Shown here piece after piece: positions 28,384-37,037 of a stretch of 64,000 bases of DNA. Each line of letters begins with the position of its first letter. Positions within the stretch are counted from its first letter, which is position 1. The translations under genes were made by a program, and so were the position numbers. The stretch spans positions 418,367 through 482,366 of the forward strand of contig NZ_RYZZ01000007.1 in NCBI RefSeq assembly GCF_003989135.1. Direction: 5' to 3'. Source of the stretch: Peribacillus cavernae. Its GTDB lineage: Bacteria; Bacillota; Bacilli; Bacillales; DSM-1321. The notes below the pieces were generated by a model. That model searched no databases and was not told where the DNA came from. It saw only the letters and a list, made by a program, of their open reading frames with translations.

Positions 28384-28411
28384 ATATAAATGCTTCAGGA
28401 AATGCTATAAT
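28383..28411 (+). promoter_or_regulatory. Candidate promoter of ylbC
   Basis: TGC-TATAAT (28403-28411) is a consensus extended -10. The -35 region is weak. It lies about 75 bases upstream of the gene and directly after the family 2 repeat. Confidence 0.45.
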
Positions 28412-28488
28412 CGACGTATACATGGTCACTTAAATCATTCATATATTTCTATATAGGTTTAGAGAGGGGGAATCTTCCTCTGCGGACA

Positions 28489-29547
28489 TTGGTAAAGGTT
28501 ATCGTACTTTCTGCTGTTTTTTTTATGATTGGCATATATTTCAACGTTGGGCAGGATAATGAAGAAAAATTCATGCTTTTTGGTGAAAAGGGGATCAAGC
28601 CAAAAAACCACGAAGATGTTACGAAAAATAATCAAGCAATAGATGAACAGAGCGCAATGAAGAAGCCAAGCGGAGGACTGGCTGTCTCGATCGGAAAAAG
28701 TACCGCTGAAGTTGAAAAACGATATGGAAAACCGGTTAGAATCGACCCGTCTTCGTACGGTTACGAATGGTGGATTTATAATCGCAGTAAGAGTAAATAT
28801 TTTCAGTTGGCGGTTGATAATGGCAGAGTTGTTTCGGCTTATGGAATCGGTAAAGAAATAAATGTCGCTCCATTTAAAATCGGGCAGACGATTGATGAAA
28901 TCTACTCAAGTGTATTTGCTGAGACACTAGTTGACATTGACAGGAAGGGAGGCTCTTACCGTTTCGAATTGTCGGAAGAGGACATGAATATGAGGCCTTT
29001 GATAAAACTGGGAAAGACATATGCCCAACTTTATATAGATAAGTTTACAGGCGAGGTATCAAGTGTGCGCTTCCTCGATGAAGAAACACTTCTCAAGCAA
29101 AGACCTTATGAATTAACATACCGAGGTGAGCTTTTAAAAGAATTGCCTCTCGGCAAAGAAGAGCGGGAAAAGGTCGCGGCGGGCAGCCGGCAGCAAATTT
29201 TTGATATTACCAATATCATGCGAGACCGGTTTGACGTACCAGAATTAAAATGGGATGAGCCAACTGCTGAGGTTGCTTATCTGCACAGCTCTGATATGTC
29301 GGCAGGCAGCTATTTTTCGCACACTTCTCCGACAAAGGGTGATTTGAAAGACAGGCTTGCGGAGGGGGACGTTTCTTATATACTTGCAGGTGAAAACATC
29401 GCAGCAAAATATACAGACGCGATAGCAGTCATGGAAGGCTGGCTCAATAGCAAAGGGCACCGGGAAGCGTTGCTGAATAAAGAATTCACTCATTTAGGTG
29501 TAGGAGTACACAAGAATTTCTACACGCAAAACTTTATTGCTAAATAA
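28489..29547 (+). CDS. ylbC: YlbC-like CAP-domain protein
   Basis: This exported or membrane-anchored protein has 352 residues. It has an N-terminal hydrophobic helix (VIVLSAVFFMIGIYF), a CAP-associated domain about 60-205 (SIGKSTAEVEKRYGKP; KIGQTIDEIYSS), and a C-terminal CAP/SCP-PR1 domain about 230-350 with the conserved HSSDMSAGSYFSHTSP, AGENIA and GHREALLN. Catalytic activity of bacterial CAP proteins is unproven. The start is uncertain: TTG at 28489 or CTG at 28480, the latter being better spaced (9 bases) from AGAGGGGG. No ATG or GTG start fits. Confidence 0.9.
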   Translation: MVKVIVLSAVFFMIGIYFNVGQDNEEKFMLFGEKGIKPKNHEDVTKNNQAIDEQSAMKKPSGGLAVSIGKSTAEVEKRYGKPVRIDPSSYGYEWWIYNRSKSKYFQLAVDNGRVVSAYGIGKEINVAPFKIGQTIDEIYSSVFAETLVDIDRKGGSYRFELSEEDMNMRPLIKLGKTYAQLYIDKFTGEVSSVRFLDEETLLKQRPYELTYRGELLKELPLGKEEREKVAAGSRQQIFDITNIMRDRFDVPELKWDEPTAEVAYLHSSDMSAGSYFSHTSPTKGDLKDRLAEGDVSYILAGENIAAKYTDAIAVMEGWLNSKGHREALLNKEFTHLGVGVHKNFYTQNFIAK

Positions 29548-29550
29548 GAG

Positions 29551-29592
29551 AGGGCAAGTGTGCGGATAATTGTCCGCGGCTTGCCCTTTCTT
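29551..29592 (+). terminator. Terminator of ylbC
   Basis: AGGGCAAG (29551-29558) pairs with CTTGCCCT (29580-29587), with an inner GCGGA/TCCGC stem, followed by TTCTTT. Confidence 0.82.
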
Positions 29593-29684
29593 TGAACGGT
29601 GAAGAAGTGTATAGAGCCGTCACACTTTTTATGGAAAGACATATGCTGGGAATAGGCGCATGTCATGGTGTGAGGTGAACAATT

Positions 29685-30113
29685 GTGGCTCAAAAAAAAG
29701 CCCGGCCATCTGTTGAAAAATTTAAGGAGTTCGTAAAGAAGCATCCAAAGCTCAGGCAGGAAGTTAAGAATGGGAACCATACTTGGCAGGATTTATTTGA
29801 GGAATGGTATATGTTCGGTGGAGATCATGAACAATGGGAAGCTTACAGAGGAGAAACAGCGGAGGAAGCTTCAGGGAATGAGAAGGAAAAGTCGGATCAA
29901 TCGAGCAAATCTGAATTGATGACGCTCCTGTTACATTCCGTTAAGAATATGGATATAAACCAGATTCAGCAGTATATCGCAAACGCAAATCAGGCACTTG
30001 GGGCCATTCAGGGTGTCATTTCATCTTTTCAGGGTGAACAACCAAAAGTGGAAGAGCAAGTGGTGCAGGAGCAGCAGCAACGGCCAAATCCATTTGTTTT
30101 CAGGAAGGACTAA
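29685..30113 (+). CDS. ylbD: YlbD-like spore coat protein
   Basis: This 142-residue protein has a basic N-terminal helix (KKHPKLRQEVKNG), the conserved HTWQDLFEEWYMFGGDHEQW segment in two parts, and a Gln-rich C-terminus (VEEQVVQEQQQ). YlbD is reported as a spore coat component in B. subtilis. The start is GTG at 29685 preceded by GAGGTGA. It is followed by ylbE after 47 bases, probably as one transcript. Confidence 0.88.
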   Translation: MAQKKARPSVEKFKEFVKKHPKLRQEVKNGNHTWQDLFEEWYMFGGDHEQWEAYRGETAEEASGNEKEKSDQSSKSELMTLLLHSVKNMDINQIQQYIANANQALGAIQGVISSFQGEQPKVEEQVVQEQQQRPNPFVFRKD

Positions 30114-30160
30114 ACTAGTTTCAAACAAAGAATTAGTACACTTCAGATCGGGGAGGGAAT

Positions 30161-30400
30161 ATGAGACAGGATGTATTTGAGTTAATAAATGGGAATCAGG
30201 ATTTAAAAATGTATATCCGGCTCCAGCCTTTCTGGTACAGAGCATTAATGAGAAATCCCCATCAACTGGATAAGATGGAAACAGAAGCAGCTTACTTTTT
30301 TAAGAAATCAATCCCGCACAGGGTAACCAAGTTCTCTGATGGTGTGCAAATGACTTCTATGTTACTTCATATGTTTGAGGCAATGAATACCCAAAGTTAA
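30161..30400 (+). CDS. ylbE: YlbE-like protein
   Basis: This 79-residue protein starts MRQDVFELINGNQDLKMYIR and has QPFWYRALMRNPHQL, the pattern of the YlbE family. The GGGGAGGG ribosome binding site is strong. A terminator follows at 30404. Function is unknown; its pairing with the coat gene ylbD suggests a sporulation link. Confidence 0.88.
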   Translation: MRQDVFELINGNQDLKMYIRLQPFWYRALMRNPHQLDKMETEAAYFFKKSIPHRVTKFSDGVQMTSMLLHMFEAMNTQS

Positions 30401-30403
30401 ATG

Positions 30404-30438
30404 AAAGGCTGATCCTTCTTGGAGCAGCCTTTTCTTTT
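30404..30438 (+). terminator. Terminator of ylbDE
   Basis: AAAGGCTG (30404-30411) pairs with CAGCCTTT (30425-30432), with an inner TCC/GGA, followed by TCTTTTTA. Confidence 0.85.
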
Positions 30439-30496
30439 TATAGAGGGAGTAAACTGCTGATTTTTGCAAACAATAGTGGCAAAGGGGGCAGGAATT

Positions 30497-30919
30497 ATGA
30501 GATTACTGATCAGCTTATTTACATTGTTGTTGATTGTTTCAGCCTGCGGTAGAAATATACCTGAACCGGAAAACAAAGAAAAAAAAATTGGGCTTCTTGA
30601 GCATTCCACTGCCTCGGCTGCATCAATCCAGTCACCAGCTGCTGAAGATTTTGATGTTAAGTATTTCGTCAAAGGAAATTTTCTATATGTGGATTGCTTT
30701 TTAAAAGATTTTTCTTTTTCGCCGTCGACAAAAAAGCAGCAAGCAATAGTCCGATTATACATGGATGGGAGAAAGGTTAATGATTACAACACGGCTGCAT
30801 TTATTGTCCGGACAATACCTGAGGGCAAGCATCAAATAAATCTGGAGATCCTAGACAAAAACGGGAAACCGGCAGGCCTGGAAAAAAAGTTCATTATTGA
30901 GATCAACTCTGACATCTAA
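30497..30919 (+). CDS. Putative lipoprotein of unknown function
   Basis: This 140-residue lipoprotein starts at ATG 30497, with AAAGGGGGCAGGAATT upstream. The signal peptide ends in LIVSAC with Cys17. The mature part appears to form one Ig-like beta domain: FDVKYFVKGNFLYVDCF, AIVRLYMDGRKVND, then IPEGKHQINLEILDKNG. I do not recognise a named family. It sits between ylbE and ylbF, where B. subtilis has no gene, so it is an addition to the conserved cluster. Confidence 0.8.
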   Translation: MRLLISLFTLLLIVSACGRNIPEPENKEKKIGLLEHSTASAASIQSPAAEDFDVKYFVKGNFLYVDCFLKDFSFSPSTKKQQAIVRLYMDGRKVNDYNTAAFIVRTIPEGKHQINLEILDKNGKPAGLEKKFIIEINSDI

Positions 30920-30980
30920 GAAAAAGGATTAGCATCTATTTTATAACAATGGTAAAATGGTTGTGGAGGTGAGCTATTTC

Positions 30981-31427
30981 ATGCTTGCTACTATGGAAAG
31001 GATAAATATTTTGCAATCTGCCGAGTCACTGGGGCAAATGGTATTACAATCTGAGGCAGGGGAAAATTACCTGCTAAGCTTATATAAAATGCGGAATGAT
31101 CGGGAAGCGCAGCAAAAAATCCGCTCATTTTCTTCCCTGAAGGAACTATATGAGGAGGTCCAGCGCTTCGGAAAGTACCATCCTGATTATAAACGGGTAA
31201 ACCTTGAAATCAGGGAGGTTAAACGGGCAATGGACCTTCATCCCACCATCGCTGAGTTTAAGAAGGCGGAAACAGAGATACAGAGTATACTTGATGAAAT
31301 CAGCATGAAAATTGGCCATGCTGTGTCTCCTCAGATAAAAGTTCCCTCTGGAAATCCGTTTTTCGAATCGCTTTCGAGCTGCAGCGGGGGATGCGGTTCA
31401 GGCGGAAGCTGCAGCTGTTCTGCATAA
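30981..31427 (+). CDS. ylbF: YlbF (RicF) Fe-S protein of the Y-complex
   Basis: YlbF works with YmcA (RicA) and YaaT (RicT) in a complex that carries [4Fe-4S] clusters and, with RNase Y, controls mRNA maturation, biofilm, competence and sporulation. The 148-residue protein has the helical YlbF/YmcA domain, with RFGKYHPDYKRVN near residue 62, and the C-terminal cysteine cluster CSGGCGSGGSCSC. The ATG at 30981 is favoured by GGAGGTGA at 30965-30972; a start at 30957 would include that signal. Confidence 0.95.
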   Translation: MLATMERINILQSAESLGQMVLQSEAGENYLLSLYKMRNDREAQQKIRSFSSLKELYEEVQRFGKYHPDYKRVNLEIREVKRAMDLHPTIAEFKKAETEIQSILDEISMKIGHAVSPQIKVPSGNPFFESLSSCSGGCGSGGSCSCSA

Positions 31428-31473
31428 CGGAAAAGTTTTTTATGTATCTTTTCGCGGTCCTTTTCAGATAACG

Positions 31474-31506
31474 AACGCTTGGGTATAATAAACCCAAGCG
31501 TTTTGT
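31474..31506 (+). terminator. Terminator of ylbF
   Basis: AACGCTTGGGT (31474-31484) pairs perfectly with ACCCAAGCGTT (31492-31502), followed by TTG and T-rich sequence. Confidence 0.85.
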
Positions 31507-31534
31507 GCTTTTTGACTAAGACAAGATTTCATTT

Positions 31535-31861
31535 TCAGCCATCGGCCTCAAATCTGATGCAATCTGCACATAAGTTTCCACAGCAAAACATTTTTCGCTG
31601 GGGTACGTAAAAACGGTGCCGGAAAACGATGATATTCTTTTCGCTTCTGACGAATACGGTCTCGCAATGCAGCTGCTTTCCCCGCATCGATTTTGCCGCG
31701 GCTTTTTTTATCAACGCTATGACATCAGCCAAGTCCATTTGAGCGGCATACTGGACATAAAGAAAAGGAATACCCGCGGCCTTTTTATAGGAGACCGTTT
31801 CGATTTCATCATAGGTGGACATGTTATTTATAAATGAAGACCATATCATATCCAGATCCAT
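31535..31861 (-). CDS. Unrecognised small cysteine-rich protein between ylbF and ylbG
   Basis: This 108-residue reading frame starts at ATG 31861, preceded by AGGCGGTG at good distance. The protein is alpha/beta (YDEIETVSYKKAAGIPFLYV, then ETVFVRSEKNIIVFRHRFY) and ends in the cysteine group FCCGNLCADCIRF, four cysteines in eight residues, which suggests metal binding. I do not recognise it and B. subtilis has no gene here. It is convergent with ylbF, itself an Fe-S protein. Absence of stops, composition and the ribosome binding site support a real gene. Confidence 0.6.
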   Translation of the reverse strand: MDLDMIWSSFINNMSTYDEIETVSYKKAAGIPFLYVQYAAQMDLADVIALIKKAAAKSMRGKQLHCETVFVRSEKNIIVFRHRFYVPQRKMFCCGNLCADCIRFEADG

Positions 31862-32044
31862 ATTCGTTGCACCGCCTAAACTCTTATTTGATGTTCCCGG
31901 CCAATTAATTAAAAAGCATCAGCTTTCATCTTGAAAGGAAAGTTTAAGCTGTGCTACACTTAATGAAAATGAATACTTTCCTTGAATCCCCCTAAGACAA
32001 GGGAATCGAGCGGAGTTTCACTTTAGAAAAGGGAGTTACCTACT

Positions 32045-32320
32045 ATGTTTGGAGCGAGACAGGGAATCATTGTTTATTTACATACATTGAAACAGGCGAA
32101 GATGCTTAGGAAGTTCGGCAATATCCATTATGTATCGAAAAAGCTGAAATATGTCGTCATCTATACGAATATGGAAGAGGTGGAAGCTCTTTCCGAGAAG
32201 TTGAGAAGCTATTCATTTGTTAAAAAGGTCGAACTTTCCTATAAACCATTTTTAAAAATGGAATATGAAAATTCCAAGCCTGACAAAGCGAAGGAATACG
32301 ATTATAAGATGGGTATTTGA
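32045..32320 (+). CDS. ylbG: YlbG (UPF0298) protein
   Basis: This 91-residue cytosolic protein has the UPF0298 pattern: [20 protein letters not shown], then [18 protein letters not shown], and [12 protein letters not shown]. It looks like a small ferredoxin-like fold. Function is unknown. GGGAGTTACCTACT precedes the ATG. Confidence 0.92.
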   Translation: MFGARQGIIVYLHTLKQAKMLRKFGNIHYVSKKLKYVVIYTNMEEVEALSEKLRSYSFVKKVELSYKPFLKMEYENSKPDKAKEYDYKMGI

Positions 32321-32385
32321 TTTTTCCTTCTTAAAAATATCTACTCCTACTTTATCATTTTCTATAATGAAACTATACGAAAAAG

Positions 32386-32428
32386 CGCAAAAAAAAAAGC
32401 CCTGCAGGTCATCTTCTGCAGGGTCCTT
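32386..32428. terminator. Hairpin terminator downstream of ylbG
   Basis: CCCTGCAG (32401-32408) pairs with CTGCAGGG (32417-32424). The ten A residues to the left give an ideal T-run on the minus strand; on the plus strand only TCCTTCTATTT follows. It may stop transcripts in both directions, but no minus-strand gene is apparent to its right. Confidence 0.6.
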
Positions 32429-32488
32429 CTATTTCCTTCACGAGAAGGCTAGAAGGCAAAGGGAGAGGAGAAACCGGAGGAAGAACTT

Positions 32489-32601
32489 ATGGGGAAACGT
32501 AAGTCTTCTCCGCGGTTGGCAACAACACCTATACTAGTGATGTTGTTACAAACAGTATGGCCCAAAAATATCCTTATTATTCAAAGCTTCCGCTTTTCTA
32601 A
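32489..32601 (+). pseudogene. Small gene with apparent one-base frameshift
   Basis: GGAGGAAG (32476-32483) precedes an ATG at 32489 with ideal spacing. Read straight, the frame gives a 47-residue unconvincing peptide to 32632. If the reading shifts back one base after the fifth codon (32503), it continues as VFSAVGNNTYTSDVV, then TNSMAQKYPYYSKLPLF, and stops at 32601. That looks far more like a conserved small Bacillus protein. Either the gene lost one base, the sequence has an error, or recoding occurs. The product is unknown. Confidence 0.4.
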
Positions 32602-32674
32602 ATGTGTTGGCTGTACATTTGTAATATGTTAGGATTATGTGGTAGTAGAAATTTGTCGAAAACGTGGTGAGAAC

Positions 32675-33241
32675 ATGCGGGTCGTTTCCGGAACATGCAA
32701 AGGAAGGCCTTTAAAAGCAGTGCCTGGTACTGGAACCAGGCCAACAACTGATAAAGTAAAGGAATCCTTGTTTAATATCATCGGTCCTTATTTCGATGGC
32801 GGAACGGTACTCGACCTTTTCGCGGGCAGCGGGGGATTGGGGATTGAGGCTTTAAGCCGCGGCTTGGACAAGGCAATCTTTATAGACCGGGAGTATAAGG
32901 CAATCCAGACGGTAAGAGCTAACCTCGAGGCCTGTCATTTTATAGATCAGTCTGAGGTCTTTAAGAATGACTCTGAAAGAGCGCTCAAGGCAATCATAAA
33001 AAGGGAACTGGTTTTTCGGTTAATCTTGCTTGATCCGCCGTATAAGAAACAAAAGCTTGTTACTTTACTGGAACAGATACATAATGCAAGGCTTCTTGAC
33101 CAGGAGGGGCATATTGTTTGTGAACATAGCAGTACTATCGTCCTTCCGGAAAACGTCGAGGGTTTCATTAAAACTCGTTATGAAGTCTATGGGATGATTG
33201 CCATTTCGATTTATCATTGGAATCATGGGGATTTTGAATAG
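32675..33241 (+). CDS. rsmD: 16S rRNA (guanine966-N2)-methyltransferase
   Basis: RsmD methylates G966 (E. coli numbering) of 16S rRNA using S-adenosylmethionine. The 188-residue protein from the ATG at 32675 begins MRVVSGTCKGRPL; the frame extends upstream to 32639 but GGTGAG lies just before this ATG. The SAM-binding motif DLFAGSGGLGIEA is at 47-59 and the catalytic LLDPPY near 127. It is followed by coaD after 12 bases, as in many Firmicutes. Confidence 0.94.
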   Translation: MRVVSGTCKGRPLKAVPGTGTRPTTDKVKESLFNIIGPYFDGGTVLDLFAGSGGLGIEALSRGLDKAIFIDREYKAIQTVRANLEACHFIDQSEVFKNDSERALKAIIKRELVFRLILLDPPYKKQKLVTLLEQIHNARLLDQEGHIVCEHSSTIVLPENVEGFIKTRYEVYGMIAISIYHWNHGDFE

Positions 33242-33751
<510 letters not shown>

Positions 33752-33755
33752 AAAG

Positions 33756-33786
33756 AAGGAGCCCGTTATACGCCTGGGCTCCTTTA
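33756..33786. terminator. Terminator between coaD and ylbJ
   Basis: AAGGAGCCC (33756-33764) pairs with GGGCTCCTT (33775-33783), followed by TACTTTCTTTTT. It overlaps the ylbJ stop and can serve coaD and possibly ylbJ. Confidence 0.85.
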
Positions 33787-35004
33787 CTTTCTTTTTGCGT
33801 AGGACCTTGAAGCAAATATGAAAATGTAAATCGATAATGAGGCAATCGTAGCAATCGGTCCAACAGACATTATGAATTCGTAAATTTTAGTATTCCAGCC
33901 TTCATCCATTAAAGCAAAAACAGGATAAGAGTTTGAGTTGCGTTCCAAATAGTCCATTTTCTCATATACCGGTTTCCACAGCAGTATGGTAATTCCCGCA
34001 GAAAAAAAACCTTGCATAATCCTTGCGATAAAATAGGGAAAGAAGCGGATATCTGCTTCTGCCAAAATGCTTGCAACCTGTGCCTGTACACTCAATCCGC
34101 TGAAGGCAAGAATGAAGGAAGTCATTACGGCCTGCTGCAAAAGCGATGCATCCTGGACCAGGCTTGTCGCTTGGGAACCCATCGTAATTTCAAATACCCC
34201 CGAAATAAAAGGGATGCTTAAAGATTCGGGAAAGTCTATGCTTACGAGCACATATTTAATTCCTTCAGCCAGAACAGCAGTAATATTTAGATGAAATAAC
34301 ATTTTATTTATGACTGAAAAAAGGATAATAAATCCGCCTATCATTAACAAGGTATGAACAGAAGAGATCACAGCATCGCCAAGCTGCTGGCCAAATGGTC
34401 TTTTTTCTTTTAGTCTTGTTCGATGCATCTCTCCAAGCGCTGTTTTTATCGAAATAGCTTCGGACTTTTCATTTTTGCTGCCTTCCTCTGATCTTCCGTG
34501 AAATCTCATGATCAGGCCGACACAAACATTCCCCAAATAGTGTGCCAACGCTAAAATAATCCCTAAATTCTTATTATGGAAAAAACCCACTGTAACAGCC
34601 CCGAAAATAAATAGAGGGTTGGAAGAGCTGGTAAAGGAGACGAGCCGCTCGGCTTCAATTTTTGTAAGTTGCTTCTCTTGCCTCATCCTCGCTGTATATT
34701 TTGCTCCTGCGGGATTGCCCGAAGCCATGCCCATTGCCCATACAAATCCTCCAACTCCAGGGACTTTAAATAAAGGTCTCATTAAAGGCTCAAGTAAGAC
34801 ACCAATAAATCTGACGACCCCGAAACCGATAAGCAATTCAGAGATGATGAAAAAAGGAAGTAAAGAAGGAAAAACGATTTCCCACCACATATTTAATCCC
34901 CTGATAGAAGCCTCAAAGGATTCCTCAGGAAAAGAAATGAGTGCTCCTGCCATCACTGTAATTGAAACAGCAAGCACAATTGATTTGACTTTAGATTTAA
35001 ACAA
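33784..35004 (-). CDS. ylbJ: Sporulation integral membrane protein YlbJ
   Basis: YlbJ is a polytopic nucleoside-transporter-like membrane protein of the sigma-E regulon needed for heat-resistant spores. Conserved stretches include WWEIVFPSLLPFFI, FVWAMGMASGNPAGAKY and SFTSSSNPLFIFGAV. I chose the TTG at 35004 (406 residues) because AGGAGGATT lies 8 bases upstream on the minus strand. In-frame ATGs at 35022 and 35043 would give up to 419 residues but have no good ribosome binding site, and the first overlaps the strong signal. About eight to ten membrane helices are predicted. Confidence 0.9.
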   Translation of the reverse strand: MFKSKVKSIVLAVSITVMAGALISFPEESFEASIRGLNMWWEIVFPSLLPFFIISELLIGFGVVRFIGVLLEPLMRPLFKVPGVGGFVWAMGMASGNPAGAKYTARMRQEKQLTKIEAERLVSFTSSSNPLFIFGAVTVGFFHNKNLGIILALAHYLGNVCVGLIMRFHGRSEEGSKNEKSEAISIKTALGEMHRTRLKEKRPFGQQLGDAVISSVHTLLMIGGFIILFSVINKMLFHLNITAVLAEGIKYVLVSIDFPESLSIPFISGVFEITMGSQATSLVQDASLLQQAVMTSFILAFSGLSVQAQVASILAEADIRFFPYFIARIMQGFFSAGITILLWKPVYEKMDYLERNSNSYPVFALMDEGWNTKIYEFIMSVGPIATIASLSIYIFIFASRSYAKRK

Positions 35005-35170
35005 AGACTTAATCCTCCTCATCAAAAGGAATCTGCTGGGCATCTATCTTTTCTGGTGATAAAATTACAGTATGGTACAACTTACCTTGTCCTGTTATAC
35101 ACAATATGCTCATACAAAACCATTTTAGACCATAAGTTTGTAGGAGAGTTTTTCTTGAGAGGTGATACTT

Positions 35171-35968
35171 TTGCAGGAGCCAAAAATTGGGCTAGCACTC
35201 GGCTCAGGAGGGGCAAGGGGCTTTGCCCATCTGGGTGTTATCAAGATTTTAAGAGAGGAAGGAATCCCGGTAAATATGATTGCCGGCAGCAGCATGGGTG
35301 CGCTCGTTGGTGCTTTTTATGCTGCAGGATCCGATATTGAAAGGCTTTATATGTTATCCCGGGTATTTAAAAGGAAGTATTATTTGGATTTTACCGTACC
35401 CAAGATGGGTTTTGTCTCCGGAAAAAGAGTAAAAGAGCTTATCAGGGTACTTACATATGGAAAGAAGCTGGAGGAGCTTGATTTTCCCGTTGCTGTTGTA
35501 GCCACCGATATTCAGACCGGTGAGAAAGTCGTTTTCCAGGATGGGCCGATATCAGATGCGGTAAGGGCGAGCATTTCCATTCCGGGAATATTTGTTCCGG
35601 AAAGAGTCGGGGGACGTTTATTGGTAGACGGCGGTGTCGTTGACCGGATACCGGTTTCCGTCGCCAGGGGAATGGGGGCTGATATCATTATCGCCGTGGA
35701 TGTCGCGCATGTGAAACAAAATCAAGAAATTACCTCTATTTATGATGTGATCATGCAAAGCCTCGATATTATGCAAATGGAACTGCTGGAAAGCAGGAAG
35801 GTTGCTTCTGATGTAATGATCCGCCCGCGTGTCGAACAGTATAATTCTAAATCATTTACAAATATCTCTGAAATAATTAATATTGGAGAAGAAGCAGCAA
35901 GACAGAATGTTATGTTAATTAAACAATCCATTCAAAACTGGAAGGAGTCTCACCGAGATGAGCCGTAA
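35171..35968 (+). CDS. ylbK: Patatin-like phospholipase family protein YlbK
   Basis: This 265-residue serine hydrolase is of the patatin/RssA type. Oxyanion loop GSGGARG spans residues 11-17, nucleophile Ser41 lies in GSSMG, and catalytic Asp153 in VDGGVVDR. The start is TTG at 35171, preceded by GAGAGGTGATAC; an in-frame GTG at 35162 lies within that signal. Substrate is unknown, with a lipid esterase inferred from the family. It overlaps the ylbL start by 11 bases. Confidence 0.92.
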   Translation: MQEPKIGLALGSGGARGFAHLGVIKILREEGIPVNMIAGSSMGALVGAFYAAGSDIERLYMLSRVFKRKYYLDFTVPKMGFVSGKRVKELIRVLTYGKKLEELDFPVAVVATDIQTGEKVVFQDGPISDAVRASISIPGIFVPERVGGRLLVDGGVVDRIPVSVARGMGADIIIAVDVAHVKQNQEITSIYDVIMQSLDIMQMELLESRKVASDVMIRPRVEQYNSKSFTNISEIINIGEEAARQNVMLIKQSIQNWKESHRDEP

Positions 35969-36980
35969 GATATACATCCGCTCTCTCCTGATCGCCGTTG
36001 TGCTTATAACAGTATCATCCTTTTACTATTTGCCATACTATGTATCCAAACCGGGGATGGCAAAAGAATTGGAACCAATTGTAAACGTTGACGGGGGAGA
36101 CGATGCCTCCGGAAGCTTTATGCTGACAACCGTCAGAATGGGAAGGGCCAATATATATTCATATTTGATCGCAAAGGGGAGCAAATATCAGGAATTGTAT
36201 CCGGAGGCAGCAATCCGGAATGAAGATGAAACGGATGAAGAATACAATGTCAGGCAGCTTCATATGATGGACGGTTCAAAAAACAGCTCGATAAAGGTTG
36301 CCTACGAAAAAGCGGGAAAACCGGTATCATTTGAATATCGAGGCGTTTATGTGCTTGATGTGCTGGAAGGAATGCCGGCATATGGGAAATTGAAGCCAGG
36401 AGACGAGATCATAAAGGTGGATGACCTGCAATTTCAATCCTCCAAACAGTTTATCGATCATGTCGGGAAGAAACAAGCAGGAGATAAAATTACCCTGTTA
36501 TACAAAAGGGGACCAAAAAACAAAACGGCCACACTGAAGCTCAAGCATTTCAACGATGATAAAACTAAGGTGGGAATTGGTATTTCCCTTGATGATGACA
36601 AGAGGCCGATTACGAATCCTGAGGTTTCGATGGACACCGATCAGATCGGCGGTCCTTCGGCTGGATTGATGTTCACGCTTGAAATTTATAATCAGCTGAC
36701 AGAAGGAGACATCACGAAAGGGTACCAGATTGCCGGTACAGGAACGATGTCCGAAGACGGAACAGTCGGTCCGATTGGCGGCATCCAGCAAAAGATTGTC
36801 GCAGCCGATAATACTGGTGCTGATGTTTTCTTTGCCCCGAATGAAAAGGGAATCGCGGAATCAAACTACCGCGAGGCATTAATCGCTGCAAAGGATATTA
36901 AGACCAATATGAAAATTGTTCCCATCGATACAGTTGATGATGCCCTGAAGTACCTGGATAAAATAACGATAAAAAAGTAA
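35958..36980 (+). CDS. ylbL: PDZ and Lon-type protease YlbL
   Basis: This membrane-anchored Lon-like serine protease has 340 residues. It has an N-terminal membrane helix (SLLIAVVLITVSSFYY), a PDZ domain about 115-190 (GVYVLDVLEGMPAYGKLKPGD), and a C-terminal Lon protease domain with catalytic Ser234 in GGPSAG and Lys279 in IQQKIVAA, 45 residues apart as in Lon. No ATPase domain is present. In B. subtilis YlbL degrades the cell division inhibitor YneA during DNA damage recovery. It is coupled to ylbK by overlap. Confidence 0.94.
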   Translation: MSRKIYIRSLLIAVVLITVSSFYYLPYYVSKPGMAKELEPIVNVDGGDDASGSFMLTTVRMGRANIYSYLIAKGSKYQELYPEAAIRNEDETDEEYNVRQLHMMDGSKNSSIKVAYEKAGKPVSFEYRGVYVLDVLEGMPAYGKLKPGDEIIKVDDLQFQSSKQFIDHVGKKQAGDKITLLYKRGPKNKTATLKLKHFNDDKTKVGIGISLDDDKRPITNPEVSMDTDQIGGPSAGLMFTLEIYNQLTEGDITKGYQIAGTGTMSEDGTVGPIGGIQQKIVAADNTGADVFFAPNEKGIAESNYREALIAAKDIKTNMKIVPIDTVDDALKYLDKITIKK

Positions 36981-36991
36981 AGGCTAAATAC

Positions 36992-37037
36992 AGCCGTTCA
37001 TCTGGGAAGATGCTGCTTCCAGGGGAACGGCTTTTTA
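36992..37037 (+). terminator. Terminator of ylbKL
   Basis: AGCCGTTC (36992-36999) pairs with GAACGGCT (37025-37032), with an inner CTGGGAAG/CTTCCAGG stem, followed by TTTTATAT. It overlaps the end of convergent tmcAL. Confidence 0.88.

Larger units (their letters stand above)
28069..28479. other. Intergenic region between yugN-like gene and ylbC
   Basis: This 411-bp gap holds the divergent promoters of the two genes and a family 2 repeat (28248-28383). No credible open reading frame was seen. The promoter of ylbC abuts the right end of the repeat. Confidence 0.6.
32321..32674. other. ylbG-rsmD intergenic region
   Basis: This 354-bp gap contains a hairpin with long A-run (32388-32420), a small reading frame with a strong ribosome binding site that appears frameshifted (32489-32601), and the rsmD upstream region. 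Other frames through here are low-complexity translations of A-rich sequence. Confidence 0.6.

Noticed and set aside
32265..32537. A 90-residue plus-strand frame starting within ylbG
   Set aside because: It overlaps the end of ylbG, reads through the A-run and terminator hairpin, and its product is low-complexity lysine/arginine-rich; the better frame starts at 32489.
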